Positions 9,368-18,898 are shown, numbered from the stretch's first letter. The stretch is 64,000 nucleotides of DNA from Methylobacterium sp. SyP6R (GCF_019216885.1 NZ_JAAQRC020000001.1:868001-932000); one strand, 5' to 3'. A program made the numbers and translations. Notes: generated by a model from the letters alone, not told the origin.

Positions 9368-9939
9368 GCGGCGAGGCGGGGCGCCGGTCCGGACAGCGCC
9401 TCCTCGACCGTGGCGATGCGGGCGAAGCGTCCGGCGAGAACCAGTTCGGTGCGGGCCCGGATCTCCTCGGCGCTCCAACGCCGCCCGGCGGCGTCCGTCA
9501 TCGCGAAGGTCAGGGTCGCCTCGGCCACGTAATCGACGCCGTAGCCGAGATCGGAGGCGTGGCGTGTGGTGGTCTCGCAGCATTGCTCGGTGCGGATGCC
9601 GCTGACGATTAGCCGGCGGATGCCGTTGCGGGTCAGCCAGACGTCGAGCCCGCTGCCGACCAGGGCCGAATGGCGCCGCTTGTGGAACACCGCGTCCGGC
9701 GCGATCCGCAAGGGCTCCAGGGGACGGACATGGCCGGAGGCGAGGGAGAATGGTCCCGGGTTCTCGACAGGGGAGTCCTCGACGTGGAAGACCTGCACGA
9801 CGGGGACGTTTTGCGCCACGGCGCCGTCGATCAAGGCCTGCTGGCGATCGAGGAAGCGGGGCAGGTCCGCCTCGTCCCAGTAGGGGCGGTGGCGAAAGGA
9901 TTCCTGCACGTCGATGACGAGGAGGGCGGTGTCCGGCAT
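9364..9939 (-). CDS. Isochorismatase-family cysteine hydrolase
   Basis: This 191-residue hydrolase belongs to the isochorismatase/nicotinamidase superfamily, which hydrolyses amides or vinyl ethers. Visible are the first strand LLVIDVQESF with the catalytic aspartate, a lysine in the FHKRRHSAL segment, and the nucleophile region GIRTEQCCETTTRHASDLGY. The start at 9939 is preceded by AAGGA at eight bases; a longer start at 9981 would add 14 residues before the family N-terminus. It is the first gene of a pair with a GlxA-type regulator. The substrate cannot be read from the sequence. Confidence 0.88.
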   Translation of the reverse strand: MPDTALLVIDVQESFRHRPYWDEADLPRFLDRQQALIDGAVAQNVPVVQVFHVEDSPVENPGPFSLASGHVRPLEPLRIAPDAVFHKRRHSALVGSGLDVWLTRNGIRRLIVSGIRTEQCCETTTRHASDLGYGVDYVAEATLTFAMTDAAGRRWSAEEIRARTELVLAGRFARIATVEEALSGPAPRLAA

Positions 9940-10038
9940 GGGGCTGATCCTTAGCGGGTGGGACGGCGCCAGGATAGGCACCGTCCCGAGACCCGAAAGG
10001 CCGCGCCCGGACCGGAAGCGGACGAAAAAGGACAGGCA

Positions 10039-10404
10039 TCAGTGCGGTCGGAAGACCCGCAGCCGGTGTCCGTCGGGATCGAGGGCCACGAAGGTGCGGC
10101 CGAAATCCAGGTCGGTCGGCGGCTGGAGGATCGACAGGCCCCTTGCCGCCCAGTCCGCGTGGGTAGCCTCCAGGGTGGCGTCGTCCACCACCGTGACGGC
10201 GATCTCGGTCCCGCCGCCGGTGACGGAAGCGGCCGGCGCGACGGTGTGGCGGGACCACAGGCCGAGCTTCAGCCCGGTCTCGAAGGCGAACAGCACGAAG
10301 GTCGGGCCCGCCTCGACCGGGGCGCGGCCGAGCAGGGCGGCGTAGAATCGCCCGCTCGCCTCGGGGTTGTCGACGTAGAGGAGGGTGTAGGTCGGCTGGA
10401 GCAT
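10039..10404 (-). CDS. VOC-superfamily (glyoxalase/bleomycin-resistance-like) protein
   Basis: This 121-residue protein has the paired beta-alpha-beta-beta-beta modules of the vicinal oxygen chelate fold: YTLLYVDNPEASGRFYAALLG at the start and DLDFGRTFVALDPDGHRLRVF at the end. Members are metal-dependent lyases, dioxygenases or drug-binding proteins, so the role is open. The start MLQPTYTLLYV at 10404 gives the usual length. It follows a WYL regulator by 71 bases on the same strand, which may control it. Confidence 0.82.
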   Translation of the reverse strand: MLQPTYTLLYVDNPEASGRFYAALLGRAPVEAGPTFVLFAFETGLKLGLWSRHTVAPAASVTGGGTEIAVTVVDDATLEATHADWAARGLSILQPPTDLDFGRTFVALDPDGHRLRVFRPH

Positions 10405-10475
10405 CGTCGGGGTTCCCGTCTGGTGCGACGCCCCGGGATCTACGCGGCCCCGCTGACAGATTCCGGCAGCAGCGA

Positions 10476-11165
10476 TCACGCGGCGGGCGCGATGCCCTGG
10501 AGCGCCCGCCACTCCCGCATCAAGGCATGGCGGGGGCGGGGATAGCGCTCCCCGGTGAGGGTCAGGGCCTCGACCCGGTCGGTGCGGAAATGGCGAAAGT
10601 CGTCCCTCGTCTCGCACCAGGCGACGACGACCCGCACCCGTTCGAAGAAGCCGAGGGCGAAGGGCCAGATCACCCGCTCCGATCCCGCCCCGCCGGCGTC
10701 GCGGTAGCGGATCGCCACCCTGTGCTGCGCCCGGATGGCACCGCGCAGGGCGGCGAGGTCGATGCGCTCCGGCACCGCCTCCGCCGGGCCGACGATCAAC
10801 GTCGAGGTATCGAGCCGTTCGCGCAGCGCCTGTGGCAGGACGGCGGCGATCTTCGCCAGCGCATCGCCCGCCGCCGCCGCCAGGGGGTCGTCGGTCCGCG
10901 TCGCCACCCAGCGCATGCCGAGGACCAGGGCCTCGATCTCCTCCTCGCGGAACATCAGCGGCGGCAGGGTGAAGCCGGGGCGCAGGACGTAGCCGAGGCC
11001 CGGCTCGCCCTCGATCGCCGCCCCTTGCGCCTGGAGACTGGCGATGTCGCGGTAGAGGGTGCGCAGGCTGACGCCGGTCTCCTGCGCCAGGTGTCGCCCG
11101 CTCACCGGGCCGCGGTGGCGGCGCAGGACCTGGATGAGGTCGAGCAGGCGTTCGGCACGGGACAT
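10476..11165 (-). CDS. YafY-type HTH/WYL-domain transcription regulator
   Basis: This 229-residue regulator starts with an HTH_11 helix-turn-helix (MSRAERLLDLIQVLRRHRGPV ... SLRTLYRDIASLQ, residues 1-55), followed by a WYL ligand-binding domain (about 130-220) with IRYRDAGGAGSERVIWPFALGF. WYL domains are thought to bind nucleotides or other small effectors. It lies directly upstream of a VOC-family gene on the same strand and probably regulates it and itself. Confidence 0.88.
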   Translation of the reverse strand: MSRAERLLDLIQVLRRHRGPVSGRHLAQETGVSLRTLYRDIASLQAQGAAIEGEPGLGYVLRPGFTLPPLMFREEEIEALVLGMRWVATRTDDPLAAAAGDALAKIAAVLPQALRERLDTSTLIVGPAEAVPERIDLAALRGAIRAQHRVAIRYRDAGGAGSERVIWPFALGFFERVRVVVAWCETRDDFRHFRTDRVEALTLTGERYPRPRHALMREWRALQGIAPAA

Positions 11166-11236
11166 CGGGGCGGGCTCGCGGCGGATCGGACGCCGCGTCG
11201 TCGCAGACCCCGCTCCGAAGCGGAAGCCCCCGCCCG

Positions 11237-11851
11237 TCAGCGCGCCGCGACCACCGCCACGCCGGCCCCGACCATGACGCCGCCGGAGACCCGGTTCGCC
11301 CGCCGGACCGCCGCGCGGGTGCGAAGCGCGCGCCGCAGCCGTCCGGCGAGGAGAACGTGGCCGCCGATCACCAGGGCCTCGACCGCGACGATGACCGCCG
11401 CCAGGAGCCCGACCTGGGGTGGCGTGAGCGCGGCGCCGACGACGTTCGGCAGCAGGGCCAGATAGAACAGCGGCATCTTCGGGTTGCCGAGATTGAGGGC
11501 GATACCGGTGAGGAAGCCCGCTACGAGGCCCGGCCGCCTGCCGTCCGCGCGCTCGGCCGGCAGCACCGGCTCCGCGGTCCAGAGCCGGATCCCGGTCCAG
11601 ACCAGGTAGGCCGCACCGGCATAGCGCAGGACCGTCATCGCCACCCCCATCTCCCGCGCCACCACGGCGAGGCCGGTGGCGGCGAGCACGAGGAAGGCCA
11701 GGATGCCCGCCACCATCCCGAGCCCGTAGGCGATCCCGGCGGCCGGCCCGTGCGACAAGGTGCGGGCGACGATGGTCATGTTGTCGGGCCCGGGGCTCGC
11801 GGCGAAGACCAGGAAGGCGGCCGCGAAGGCGAGAAGGGTGGCGGAATCCAT
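11237..11851 (-). CDS. LysE/RhtB-family exporter
   Basis: This 204-residue inner-membrane protein has about six hydrophobic segments, beginning LLAFAAAFLVFAASPGPDN. The conserved SPGPDNM motif and the FLTGIALNLGNPKMPLFYLALLP segment are typical of the RhtB branch, which exports amino acids such as homoserine, threonine or leucine, or related metabolites. The ATG at 11851 gives the usual length; the open frame before it is out of family. It lies 67 bases downstream of an MFS exporter on the same strand. Confidence 0.88.
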   Translation of the reverse strand: MDSATLLAFAAAFLVFAASPGPDNMTIVARTLSHGPAAGIAYGLGMVAGILAFLVLAATGLAVVAREMGVAMTVLRYAGAAYLVWTGIRLWTAEPVLPAERADGRRPGLVAGFLTGIALNLGNPKMPLFYLALLPNVVGAALTPPQVGLLAAVIVAVEALVIGGHVLLAGRLRRALRTRAAVRRANRVSGGVMVGAGVAVVAAR

Positions 11852-11918
11852 GGGGCGCTCCGGATCGGCGACGAGAGATCGCAACCCTATCAAGAGCCGG
11901 GCCACGGATTCCGCCGGG

Positions 11919-13106
11919 TCAAGCCGACGCGCAGGCGGGTTCCGGGCGCTGCCGTCCGCGCCGCAGGCCCAGCAGCAGGGCGAGGGCGGTGGCGGCCGCC
12001 GCGGCGCCGGCCAGCGACACTGCCGGGAAGCCGAGACCCGCATCGATCACCGCGCCGCCCAACGCCGCCCCGATCGCGTTGCCGAGGTTGAAGGCACCGA
12101 TATTCATCGCGGAGGCGAGGTTGGGCGCGGCGGCGGCCGCGGCGACCACCCGCATCTGGAGCGGCGGGACGATGGTGAAGCTCGCCACCCCCCACAGGAA
12201 GATCAGCGGCACGCTGGCCCATTCCGAGCGCATGCCCGCCGCGAACAGCACCAGGAGCACGATGAGGCCCGCCAGCGAACCCAGCAAGGCCCCGTCGAGG
12301 GAGCGGTCGGCCAGTCGCCCGCCGAGCCAGTTGCCGAGGGCGAGACCCAGCCCGTAGACGACCAGCATCGCCGTGACGAAGGCGGAACCGGCCCCGGTCT
12401 CCCCCCGCAGGATCGGCGCGATGTAGGTGAAGACGGTGAACATCGCGCTGGCGCCGAGCACGGTCAGCAGCAGGGCGGCGAGGACGGGGCCGTGCCGCAG
12501 CGCGCGCAGCTCCGCCCGCATGTCGGAGCCGGCCTCGACCGGCAGCGGCGGCAGCGAGAGCCGCAAGGCCAGCATGGCCGCGCCGCCGATCGCCGCAATG
12601 CCGAGGAAGACGAGGCGCCAGCCCAAAGCCTCGCCGATCCAGGCGGCGAGCGGCACGCCGCCGATCGTCGCGATCGTCAATCCTGAGAACATCGCGGCGA
12701 CCGCCGAGGCGCGCCGCTGCGGCGCCACCAGACCCGCCGCGACCACCGCGCCGATGCCGAAGAAGGCGCCGTGGTTGAAGGAGGTGACGACCCGGGCGGC
12801 GAGCAGCGTGCCGTATCCGCCGGCCAGGCCCGAGAGCAGGTTGCCGAGGGTGAACACGCCCATCAGGCCGATCAGCAGGGCCCGGCGCGGCGTGCGGGCG
12901 AAGAGCAGCGTCATCAGCGGCGCGCCGACGAGGACGCCGACCGCGTAGGCGCTGACCAGCAGGCCCGCCGCCGGAATCGAGACCCCGAGATCGGCGGCGA
13001 TGGTCGGCAGCATGCCCATCGGGGCGAATTCGGTGACGCCGATGCCGAAGGCGCCGATCGCCAGCGCCAGCAGGGGTGGGTTGATCGTCTTCGGACGAAT
13101 CGTCAT
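11919..13106 (-). CDS. MFS drug/sugar efflux transporter (DHA1, AraJ/YdhP-like)
   Basis: This 395-residue inner-membrane transporter has twelve predicted hydrophobic segments in two halves. Motifs fit the DHA1 family: GAFGIGVTEFAPMGMLP in helix 1 and FARTPRRALLIGLMGVF for the cytoplasmic loop 2-3. Relatives export sugars, purines or drugs by proton antiport. It is divergent from a LysR gene with 96 bases between them, the usual arrangement for a regulator and its target. The substrate is not known. Confidence 0.88.
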   Translation of the reverse strand: MTIRPKTINPPLLALAIGAFGIGVTEFAPMGMLPTIAADLGVSIPAAGLLVSAYAVGVLVGAPLMTLLFARTPRRALLIGLMGVFTLGNLLSGLAGGYGTLLAARVVTSFNHGAFFGIGAVVAAGLVAPQRRASAVAAMFSGLTIATIGGVPLAAWIGEALGWRLVFLGIAAIGGAAMLALRLSLPPLPVEAGSDMRAELRALRHGPVLAALLLTVLGASAMFTVFTYIAPILRGETGAGSAFVTAMLVVYGLGLALGNWLGGRLADRSLDGALLGSLAGLIVLLVLFAAGMRSEWASVPLIFLWGVASFTIVPPLQMRVVAAAAAAPNLASAMNIGAFNLGNAIGAALGGAVIDAGLGFPAVSLAGAAAAATALALLLGLRRGRQRPEPACASA

Positions 13107-13202
13107 GGAAAGCTCCCCGGTTGTTCCGGGCCGGAATTACGTCGACCGCGAGGAGGGCGGTAGCCGGGCTTGCGGACCAGGATCTGTGCGTGGGAGTCAC
13201 GA

Positions 13203-14117
13203 ATGGCGCGCGACGCGACCGACCGGGCCGGGGAGATGGCGGCCTTCGCCGCGGTGGTCCGGGCCGGCAGCCTGTCGGGCGCCGCGCGGTCGCTGGGCCT
13301 GACCCCGTCCGCGGTCAGCCGCATCGTCGCGCGCATCGAGGCCCGGCTCGGCGTGCGCCTGATCGTGCGCACGACGCGCAGCCTGCACCTCACGGCGGAG
13401 GGCGAGACCTATGCCCGGGCGGCGTGCCGCGTGCTGGCCGATCTCGACGAGGTCGAGAGCACCATCGCCGACCAGGCCTCGCCGCGCGGCCGGGTCCGGG
13501 TCAGCGCCGCCACCGCCCATGGGCGCCTCGTCGTGGTGCCGCTGCTGGCGGAGTTCGTCGCGCGCTACCCCGAGATCACCGTCGAGATCGATCTCAGCGA
13601 CCAGATCGCCGACGTGCTCGGCGGCCGGGTCGACGTGGCGATCCGCTTCGGGCCGCTGGCCGACAGCCCGCTCACCGCCCGCCGCCTCGGCGAGACCGGC
13701 CGCATGGTGGTGGCGGCCCCGTCCTACCTCGCCCGGGCCGGCGTGCCGCGGGTCCCGGCCGATCTCGCCCGGCACAATTGCCTGGATTTCAGCTTCCGGC
13801 GCATCGAGCCGGGCTGGCCGTTCCGCGAGGCGGGACGCGACGTGCTGCTCGCGGTGCGGGGCAACCTGACGGCCAATAGCGGCGAGACGCTGGTGCAGCT
13901 GGCGGTCCAGGGGGTCGGCATCACCCGGGTGGGCACCTTCCATATCGGCGAGGAGGTGGCGAGCGGCCGGCTCGTCCCTCTCCTCGAAGCCTACAACCCG
14001 CAGGACCGCGAGAGCATCCACGCGGTCTTCGTCGGCGGCGCCACGGTGCCGGCACGGGTGCGCGTCCTGGTCGATTTCCTGGCGGAGCGGATGCGCACCC
14101 GGTCGGGCGACGGTTGA
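13203..14117 (+). CDS. LysR-family transcription regulator
   Basis: This 304-residue regulator has an N-terminal winged helix (GEMAAFAAVVRAGSLSGAARSLGLTPSAVSRIVARIEARLG, residues about 10-50) and a LysR substrate-binding domain (about 92-295). The SPRGRVRVSA linker and the C-terminal PARVRVLVDFLAERM end place it in the group that often controls divergent transporters. The start at 13203 was chosen because the frame before it lacks family similarity. It faces away from the MFS gene and is likely its regulator. Confidence 0.9.
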   Translation: MARDATDRAGEMAAFAAVVRAGSLSGAARSLGLTPSAVSRIVARIEARLGVRLIVRTTRSLHLTAEGETYARAACRVLADLDEVESTIADQASPRGRVRVSAATAHGRLVVVPLLAEFVARYPEITVEIDLSDQIADVLGGRVDVAIRFGPLADSPLTARRLGETGRMVVAAPSYLARAGVPRVPADLARHNCLDFSFRRIEPGWPFREAGRDVLLAVRGNLTANSGETLVQLAVQGVGITRVGTFHIGEEVASGRLVPLLEAYNPQDRESIHAVFVGGATVPARVRVLVDFLAERMRTRSGDG

Positions 14118-14138
14118 TACGCCTGCGGCAGCCGCCCG

Positions 14139-15035
14139 TCAGTGCTCTCCGACTTCGCCCAGATGCGCCAGCAGCGCCTCGGCCACCTTCTCCGGTGCCT
14201 CGCGGGTCGGGAAGTGGCCGACCCCCTCCAGCTCCACCTGGCGGTAGGCCGCGGTGAAGAACTGCTTCTGGCCCTCGAACGAGGCCGGCAGCACGCAGGT
14301 GTCGGTTGCGCCGTGGATCACCAGGGTCGGCACCGCGATGCTCGGGGCTGCCTCGGCCGCCTGCCGCAACTCGGCAAAGCGCGGATCGGCTGCGTCGGCG
14401 CCCCAGCGCGAGCGGTAGAAGTTGAGGGTGACGGCGGCCCAGTCCGGGTTCTGGAACGATGGCGCGGTCTTCGAAAAGGTCTCGTCGGTGAACCAGGGGC
14501 CGGGCGGGCTCCAGGCCACCCATTGCTCGCGGGCGAAGGCCAGGGGATTCTCGCGCACGAAAGCGGCCCCCGGCTCGGTGTTCATGAACCACTGGTACCA
14601 GAAGGCCCGGACCTGCGGCAGCGGCGGCACGCCGATGCGGCCGGGGGCCCAGGGCACCGAGAGCGCGGCGAGCGAGGAGACCCGCTGCGGCCGGGCGGCG
14701 GCGAGCATGTAGGCGACGCGAGCCCCCCAATCGTGCCCGACCACCGGCAGGCGCGAGAAGCCCAAGCCATCCATGAAGGCCAGGATGTCGGTGGCGAGCG
14801 CCGCCGTCTCGCCGGTCCTCGGGGCCTCCGGGTTCAGGAATTTCGTCGGGCCGCAGCCGCGCCAATAGGGCACGATGGTGCGCCAGCCGGCGGCGTTCAG
14901 CAACGGCACCACGCCGTCGAAGGTCCGCGGGTCGTCCGGCCAGCCGTGCAGCAGCAGGACGGGCTGGCCCATGTCGGGGCCGGAAGCCTCGTAGGTGATC
15001 TCGACCTCGCCGGCCGTGACGCTGTTGACGTCCAT
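14139..15035 (-). CDS. Alpha/beta hydrolase, epoxide-hydrolase-like
   Basis: This 298-residue soluble hydrolase has the oxyanion motif HGWPDDPRTF (residues about 30-40) and the nucleophile elbow VVGHDWGARVAYM, where aspartate replaces serine as in epoxide hydrolases and haloalkane dehalogenases. A late acid and the histidine in LEGVGHFPTREAPE complete the triad. The start at 15035 has GGGGGAG eight bases upstream; an in-frame start 21 bases earlier is less likely. It follows the molybdenum-hydroxylase genes on the same strand, 85 bases downstream. The substrate is unknown. Confidence 0.87.
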   Translation of the reverse strand: MDVNSVTAGEVEITYEASGPDMGQPVLLLHGWPDDPRTFDGVVPLLNAAGWRTIVPYWRGCGPTKFLNPEAPRTGETAALATDILAFMDGLGFSRLPVVGHDWGARVAYMLAAARPQRVSSLAALSVPWAPGRIGVPPLPQVRAFWYQWFMNTEPGAAFVRENPLAFAREQWVAWSPPGPWFTDETFSKTAPSFQNPDWAAVTLNFYRSRWGADAADPRFAELRQAAEAAPSIAVPTLVIHGATDTCVLPASFEGQKQFFTAAYRQVELEGVGHFPTREAPEKVAEALLAHLGEVGEH

Positions 15036-15119
15036 GGGCACTACTCCCCCGTACACGAAACGCTAAGGGGCGGGACCCGCGAAGGTCCCGCCCCATGCAC
15101 CCCTGAAGCCTCAGATGGG

Positions 15120-17357
15120 TCAGCCGATGATCTTGTCGATGGTGATCGGCAGCTCGCGGATGCGCTTGCCGGTGGCGTGGAACACCGCGTTCGCCACCGC
15201 GGCGGCGGCGCCGACGATGCCGATCTCGCCGAGACCCTTGACGCCGAGCGGGCTGACCTTGTCGTCGTGCTCGTCGACGAAGATCACCTCAATGTCGTGG
15301 ATGTCCGCATTCACCGGCACGTGGTACTCGCCGAGATTGTGGTTCATGATCCGGCCGAGGTTGTGGTCGAGCATCGACTCCTCTTCGAGCGCTGCCCCGA
15401 TCCCCATCACCACCCCGCCGAGGATCTGGCTGCGGGCGGTCTTGAGGTTGAGAATCTTGCCCGCCGCGATGGCGCTGACGATGCGGGTGACCCGCACCAC
15501 GCCGAGATCCTCGTCGATCTTCACCTCGGCGAAGACCGCCGAGTGGGTGTAGGCCGAGAAGCGCATGTTGGTGAGCATGCTGGGCTTCACCGTCTCGGTC
15601 GCCTCGACCCGCTCGACGCCGCCGGCCCGCATCGCATCGGCGATTCCCACCTTTCGCGAGGGGTCGCCCTGGAGCCGGATCTCGCCGCCCGCGAAGGTGA
15701 CATGGGCGAAATCGGCATTGGCGAGCGGCGAGTCGGCCATGCCGCGGGCATAGCCGAACAGCTTCTCCGCCACCGTCCGGCAGGCCGCCTGCACCGCCGC
15801 CCCGGACGAGGCCGCGGTCCAGGACCCGCCGGCGAGCGGCGCCTCGGGCAACGCCGTGTCGCCGAGCCGGGTGGTGACATGGTCGAGGTCGAGGCCGAGG
15901 GCGTCGGCGCCGATCTGGGCCAGGATCGTGTAGGTGCCGGTCCCGAGATCGGCGGTGGAGCAGGCGAGTTCGAGCTTGCCGTCGGGCGTGAGCGTGGCGC
16001 TCGCGCTCGATTGCATCATCATCGCCTCCCACACCCCGGTCGCCATGCCCCAGCCGACGAGCTCGCGCCCGTCGCGCATCGCGCGCGGCTCAGGCTTGCG
16101 CTTGCCCCAGCCGAACTTCGCCGCGCCCTGCTCGTAGGCGGCGCGCAGGGCCTTCGAGGTGAACTCCTTGTCCTCGCCCTCGTCGCGCTCGGCATAGTTG
16201 CGCAGGCGCAATTCCAGCGGATCGACGCCGGTGGCGTAGGCGAGTTCGTCCATCGCCGATTCGAGGGCGAAGATGCCGGTGACGGCACCGGGCGCCCGCA
16301 TGTCGGAGGGGGTGTAGGTGTCGATCTTGGCGAGCTTGTAGTCGAGCGTGACGTTGGGGCAGTGGTAGAGCAGGCCCGACCAGTTGACGACCGCTTCCTG
16401 GTAATCCTCGAAGGTCGAGGTGCCGGCGACCGCGTCGTGGGTGAGCGCCTGGAGCCGCCCGTCCTTGTCGGCGCCGAGCGCCACATTCTGGTAGGTCTCG
16501 GGCCGGTAGCCGAAGGTGAACATCTGGTCGCGGGTCAGCACCACCCGAACCGAGCGCTTGAGGTCGAGGGCGGCCGAGACCGCGAGATAGAGCTGGTATT
16601 GCGGCCGCAACCCCGAGCCGAACCCGCCGCCGACGTAAGGGGTGATCACCCGAACGTCGTCGGGCTTCAGGCCGAACACGCTGCAGACATAGGCCTGCGA
16701 GTTGTTCACGCCCTGGATCTTGTCGTGGATGGTGAGCTTGCCGTCGGCCTCGTAGACCACCGTCGAGGCGTGCGGCTCCATCGGGTTGTGGTGCTCGATC
16801 GGCTGCTTGTACTCCTGCCGCAGCTGGATCGGCGCCGCGTCGTAGGCGCCGGCGGCGTCGCCGCGCGGGTCCGGCGGCGGCTTGATGCCGGAGCGCTTCT
16901 TCGGCGGCACGTAAGCCGCGTCACGGTTCTTCTCGAGGTCGGTGTTCGGGGCTTCCTCGGAATAGGTCACCTTGACGAGGCTGGCGCCGTGGCGGGCGAG
17001 CTCGAAGCTCTCGGCGACGACGAGCGCCACCGGCTGGCCGCCATAGACGATCTCGGGGCCGTTCAGCGCCCGGAACGGCGAGCCGGGCGGCGCGACCTGA
17101 TCGCGGTAATTGTAGTCGAGCCAGGCGGTGCGCGGCTTGTTCTCGTGGGTGAACACCTTGATCACGCCGGGCACCGCCTCGGCGGCCTTTGTGTCGATCG
17201 CCGTGATGCGGCCCTTGGCGATGGCGCTCGACACGACCACGCCGTGGGCGAGGTCGGGGGCAGTGAACTCGGCGGCGTACTTGGCGGCGCCCGTCACCTT
17301 GGCGGGGCCGTCGAGCCGGCTCCGCGCGGTGCCGACATAATGCGAGGGGGTTGCCAT
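15120..17357 (-). CDS. Molybdenum hydroxylase large subunit (PaoC/YagR-like)
   Basis: This 745-residue protein is the molybdopterin-cytosine-dinucleotide subunit of a xanthine dehydrogenase/aldehyde oxidoreductase family enzyme. It contains the GGGFGSGLRPQ loop, the MRAPGAVTGIFALESAMDELA motif, and near the C-terminus GVKGLGEIGIVGAA with the catalytic glutamate. It closes an operon of three subunits, nine bases after the FAD subunit. The three-gene order resembles PaoABC (periplasmic aldehyde oxidoreductase), but a purine or other heterocycle is also possible given the purine genes nearby. Confidence 0.9.
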   Translation of the reverse strand: MATPSHYVGTARSRLDGPAKVTGAAKYAAEFTAPDLAHGVVVSSAIAKGRITAIDTKAAEAVPGVIKVFTHENKPRTAWLDYNYRDQVAPPGSPFRALNGPEIVYGGQPVALVVAESFELARHGASLVKVTYSEEAPNTDLEKNRDAAYVPPKKRSGIKPPPDPRGDAAGAYDAAPIQLRQEYKQPIEHHNPMEPHASTVVYEADGKLTIHDKIQGVNNSQAYVCSVFGLKPDDVRVITPYVGGGFGSGLRPQYQLYLAVSAALDLKRSVRVVLTRDQMFTFGYRPETYQNVALGADKDGRLQALTHDAVAGTSTFEDYQEAVVNWSGLLYHCPNVTLDYKLAKIDTYTPSDMRAPGAVTGIFALESAMDELAYATGVDPLELRLRNYAERDEGEDKEFTSKALRAAYEQGAAKFGWGKRKPEPRAMRDGRELVGWGMATGVWEAMMMQSSASATLTPDGKLELACSTADLGTGTYTILAQIGADALGLDLDHVTTRLGDTALPEAPLAGGSWTAASSGAAVQAACRTVAEKLFGYARGMADSPLANADFAHVTFAGGEIRLQGDPSRKVGIADAMRAGGVERVEATETVKPSMLTNMRFSAYTHSAVFAEVKIDEDLGVVRVTRIVSAIAAGKILNLKTARSQILGGVVMGIGAALEEESMLDHNLGRIMNHNLGEYHVPVNADIHDIEVIFVDEHDDKVSPLGVKGLGEIGIVGAAAAVANAVFHATGKRIRELPITIDKIIG

Positions 17358-17366
17358 GGCGATCCT

Positions 17367-18380
17367 CTAGGCGATGCGCTTGTCGGTCTGGGATTGCGGC
17401 GTGCCGGCGGCGGCTTGGACCAAGCCCCGCACGATGGCGCGCCGCGCCAGCTCGACCTTGAAGGCGTTGTGGGAATAGGGCCGGGCCTCGGCCAGGATCA
17501 CGTCCGCGGCCTCGCGGAACGTCTCCGGAGTCGCGGGCTTGCCGGCCAGGCGAGCCTCGGCTTCCGCATTGCGCCAGGGCTTGTGGGCGACGCCGCCGAG
17601 CGCCAGGCGCGCGGTCTTGATCGTGTCGCCGTCCATCTCGAGGACTGCCGCGACCGAGACCAGCGCGAAGGCGTAGGACAGACGATCGCGCAGCTTCAGG
17701 TAGGTGTAGTGCTTCGAGAAGTCCTCGTCCGGCAGGTCGACCGACAGCACGATCTCGCCGTGGCGGAGCGTGGTGTCGCGGTGCGGCTCGTCGCCCGGCA
17801 GGCGGTGGAACTCGGCGAAGGGGATGCTGCGGCGGCCGTTCGGCCCCTCGACCTGCACGGTCGCGTTCAGCGCCGCGAGTGCCACGCACATGTCGGACGG
17901 ATGGGTGGCGATACACTTATCCGACGCGCCGAGGATGGCGTGGATGCGGTTGACGCCGGTCATCGCCGGGCAGCCGCTGCCGGGCTCGCGCTTATTGCAG
18001 GGCGTGCCCTCGTCGTAGAAATAATAGCAGCGGGTGCGCTGGAGCAGGTTGCCGCCGGTGGTGGCGGCGTTGCGTAGTTGCGGCGAGGCGCCGGCGAGGA
18101 GCGCGCTCGCGAGCAGCGGATAGCGCTCGTTGACCAGCGGGTCGTAGGCGACGGTGGCGTTCGGCACCAGCGCGCCGAGACGCAGGCCGCCCTCGTGCTG
18201 GACGATCTCGTCGAGGGGCAGGCGGGTGATGTCGACGAGCCGGCCCGGCCGCTCGACGTTGTACTTCATCAGGTCGACGAGGTTGGTGCCCCCGGCGATG
18301 AAGCGCGCCGCCGGATCGGCGGCGAGCGCCTGCACGGCCTCCTGCACGGTGCCGGCGCGGGTATACTCGAACCGGTTCAT
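17367..18380 (-). CDS. Molybdenum hydroxylase FAD subunit (PaoB/YagS-like)
   Basis: This 337-residue subunit passes electrons between the iron-sulfur clusters and the acceptor. The FAD-binding domain is clear: ARFIAGGTNLVDLMKYNVERP near residue 30 and SPQLRNAATTGGNLLQRTRC near residue 110. An inserted loop with four cysteines (CYYFYD, CNKREPGSGC and nearby) matches the extra 4Fe-4S site found in E. coli PaoB. The C-terminal CO-dehydrogenase flavoprotein domain follows. Its ATG overlaps the stop of the 2Fe-2S subunit gene as ATGA, so the subunits are translated together. Confidence 0.9.
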   Translation of the reverse strand: MNRFEYTRAGTVQEAVQALAADPAARFIAGGTNLVDLMKYNVERPGRLVDITRLPLDEIVQHEGGLRLGALVPNATVAYDPLVNERYPLLASALLAGASPQLRNAATTGGNLLQRTRCYYFYDEGTPCNKREPGSGCPAMTGVNRIHAILGASDKCIATHPSDMCVALAALNATVQVEGPNGRRSIPFAEFHRLPGDEPHRDTTLRHGEIVLSVDLPDEDFSKHYTYLKLRDRLSYAFALVSVAAVLEMDGDTIKTARLALGGVAHKPWRNAEAEARLAGKPATPETFREAADVILAEARPYSHNAFKVELARRAIVRGLVQAAAGTPQSQTDKRIA

Positions 18381-18898
18381 TCCGCGGCCTCCCGGAACGA
18401 CGACGCCTTGCTCTTCAGGACGTCCTCGACGGCGTCGACGATGTTGGAATAGGCGCCGCAGCGGCAGATGTTGCCGCTCATGTGCTCGCGGATCTCCTCC
18501 CGCGAGCGGGCCCGCCCCTCCTCGATCAGCGCCACCGCCGACATGATCTGGCCCGGCGTGCAGTAGCCGCACTGGAACGCGTCGTGCTCGACGAACGCGG
18601 CCTGGACCGGATGGAGGGCCCCCGAGGACAGGCCCTCGATGGTGGTGACCGTGGCACCGTCCTTCTGCACCGCCAGCGCGAGGCAGGAATTGATGCGCTT
18701 GCCGTCGACGATCACCGTGCAGGCGCCGCACTGGCCGTGGTCGCAGCCCTTCTTGGTGCCGGTGAGATCGAGCTCCTCGCGCAGGAGGTCGAGCAGGGTG
18801 GTCCAGGGCGCGACCTGGAGCCGCCGCTCCTGCCCGTTGACCGTGAGGGTGACCGGGATCGTGCCCGGTGGGGCGGAGGAGCCGCTTTCGCTCAGCAT
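18377..18898 (-). CDS. Molybdenum hydroxylase 2Fe-2S subunit (PaoA/YagT-like)
   Basis: This 173-residue subunit carries two 2Fe-2S clusters: the plant-type site GCDHGQCGACTVIVDGKRINSC and the helical-domain site QCGYCTPGQ ... ICRCGAYSNIV. It is the first gene of the operon. E. coli PaoA carries a twin-arginine signal, whereas no such signal is seen at this start or in the frame upstream, so this enzyme is probably cytoplasmic. The promoter should lie in the 267 bases shared with the divergent M20 peptidase gene. Confidence 0.9.
   Translation of the reverse strand: MLSESGSSAPPGTIPVTLTVNGQERRLQVAPWTTLLDLLREELDLTGTKKGCDHGQCGACTVIVDGKRINSCLALAVQKDGATVTTIEGLSSGALHPVQAAFVEHDAFQCGYCTPGQIMSAVALIEEGRARSREEIREHMSGNICRCGAYSNIVDAVEDVLKSKASSFREAAE

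Noticed and set aside
14142..18077. A 1311-codon open frame on the plus strand
   Set aside because: It lies opposite the alpha/beta hydrolase and molybdenum hydroxylase genes, has low-complexity Arg/Gly/His-rich sequence and no domain; it is a GC-rich antisense shadow.
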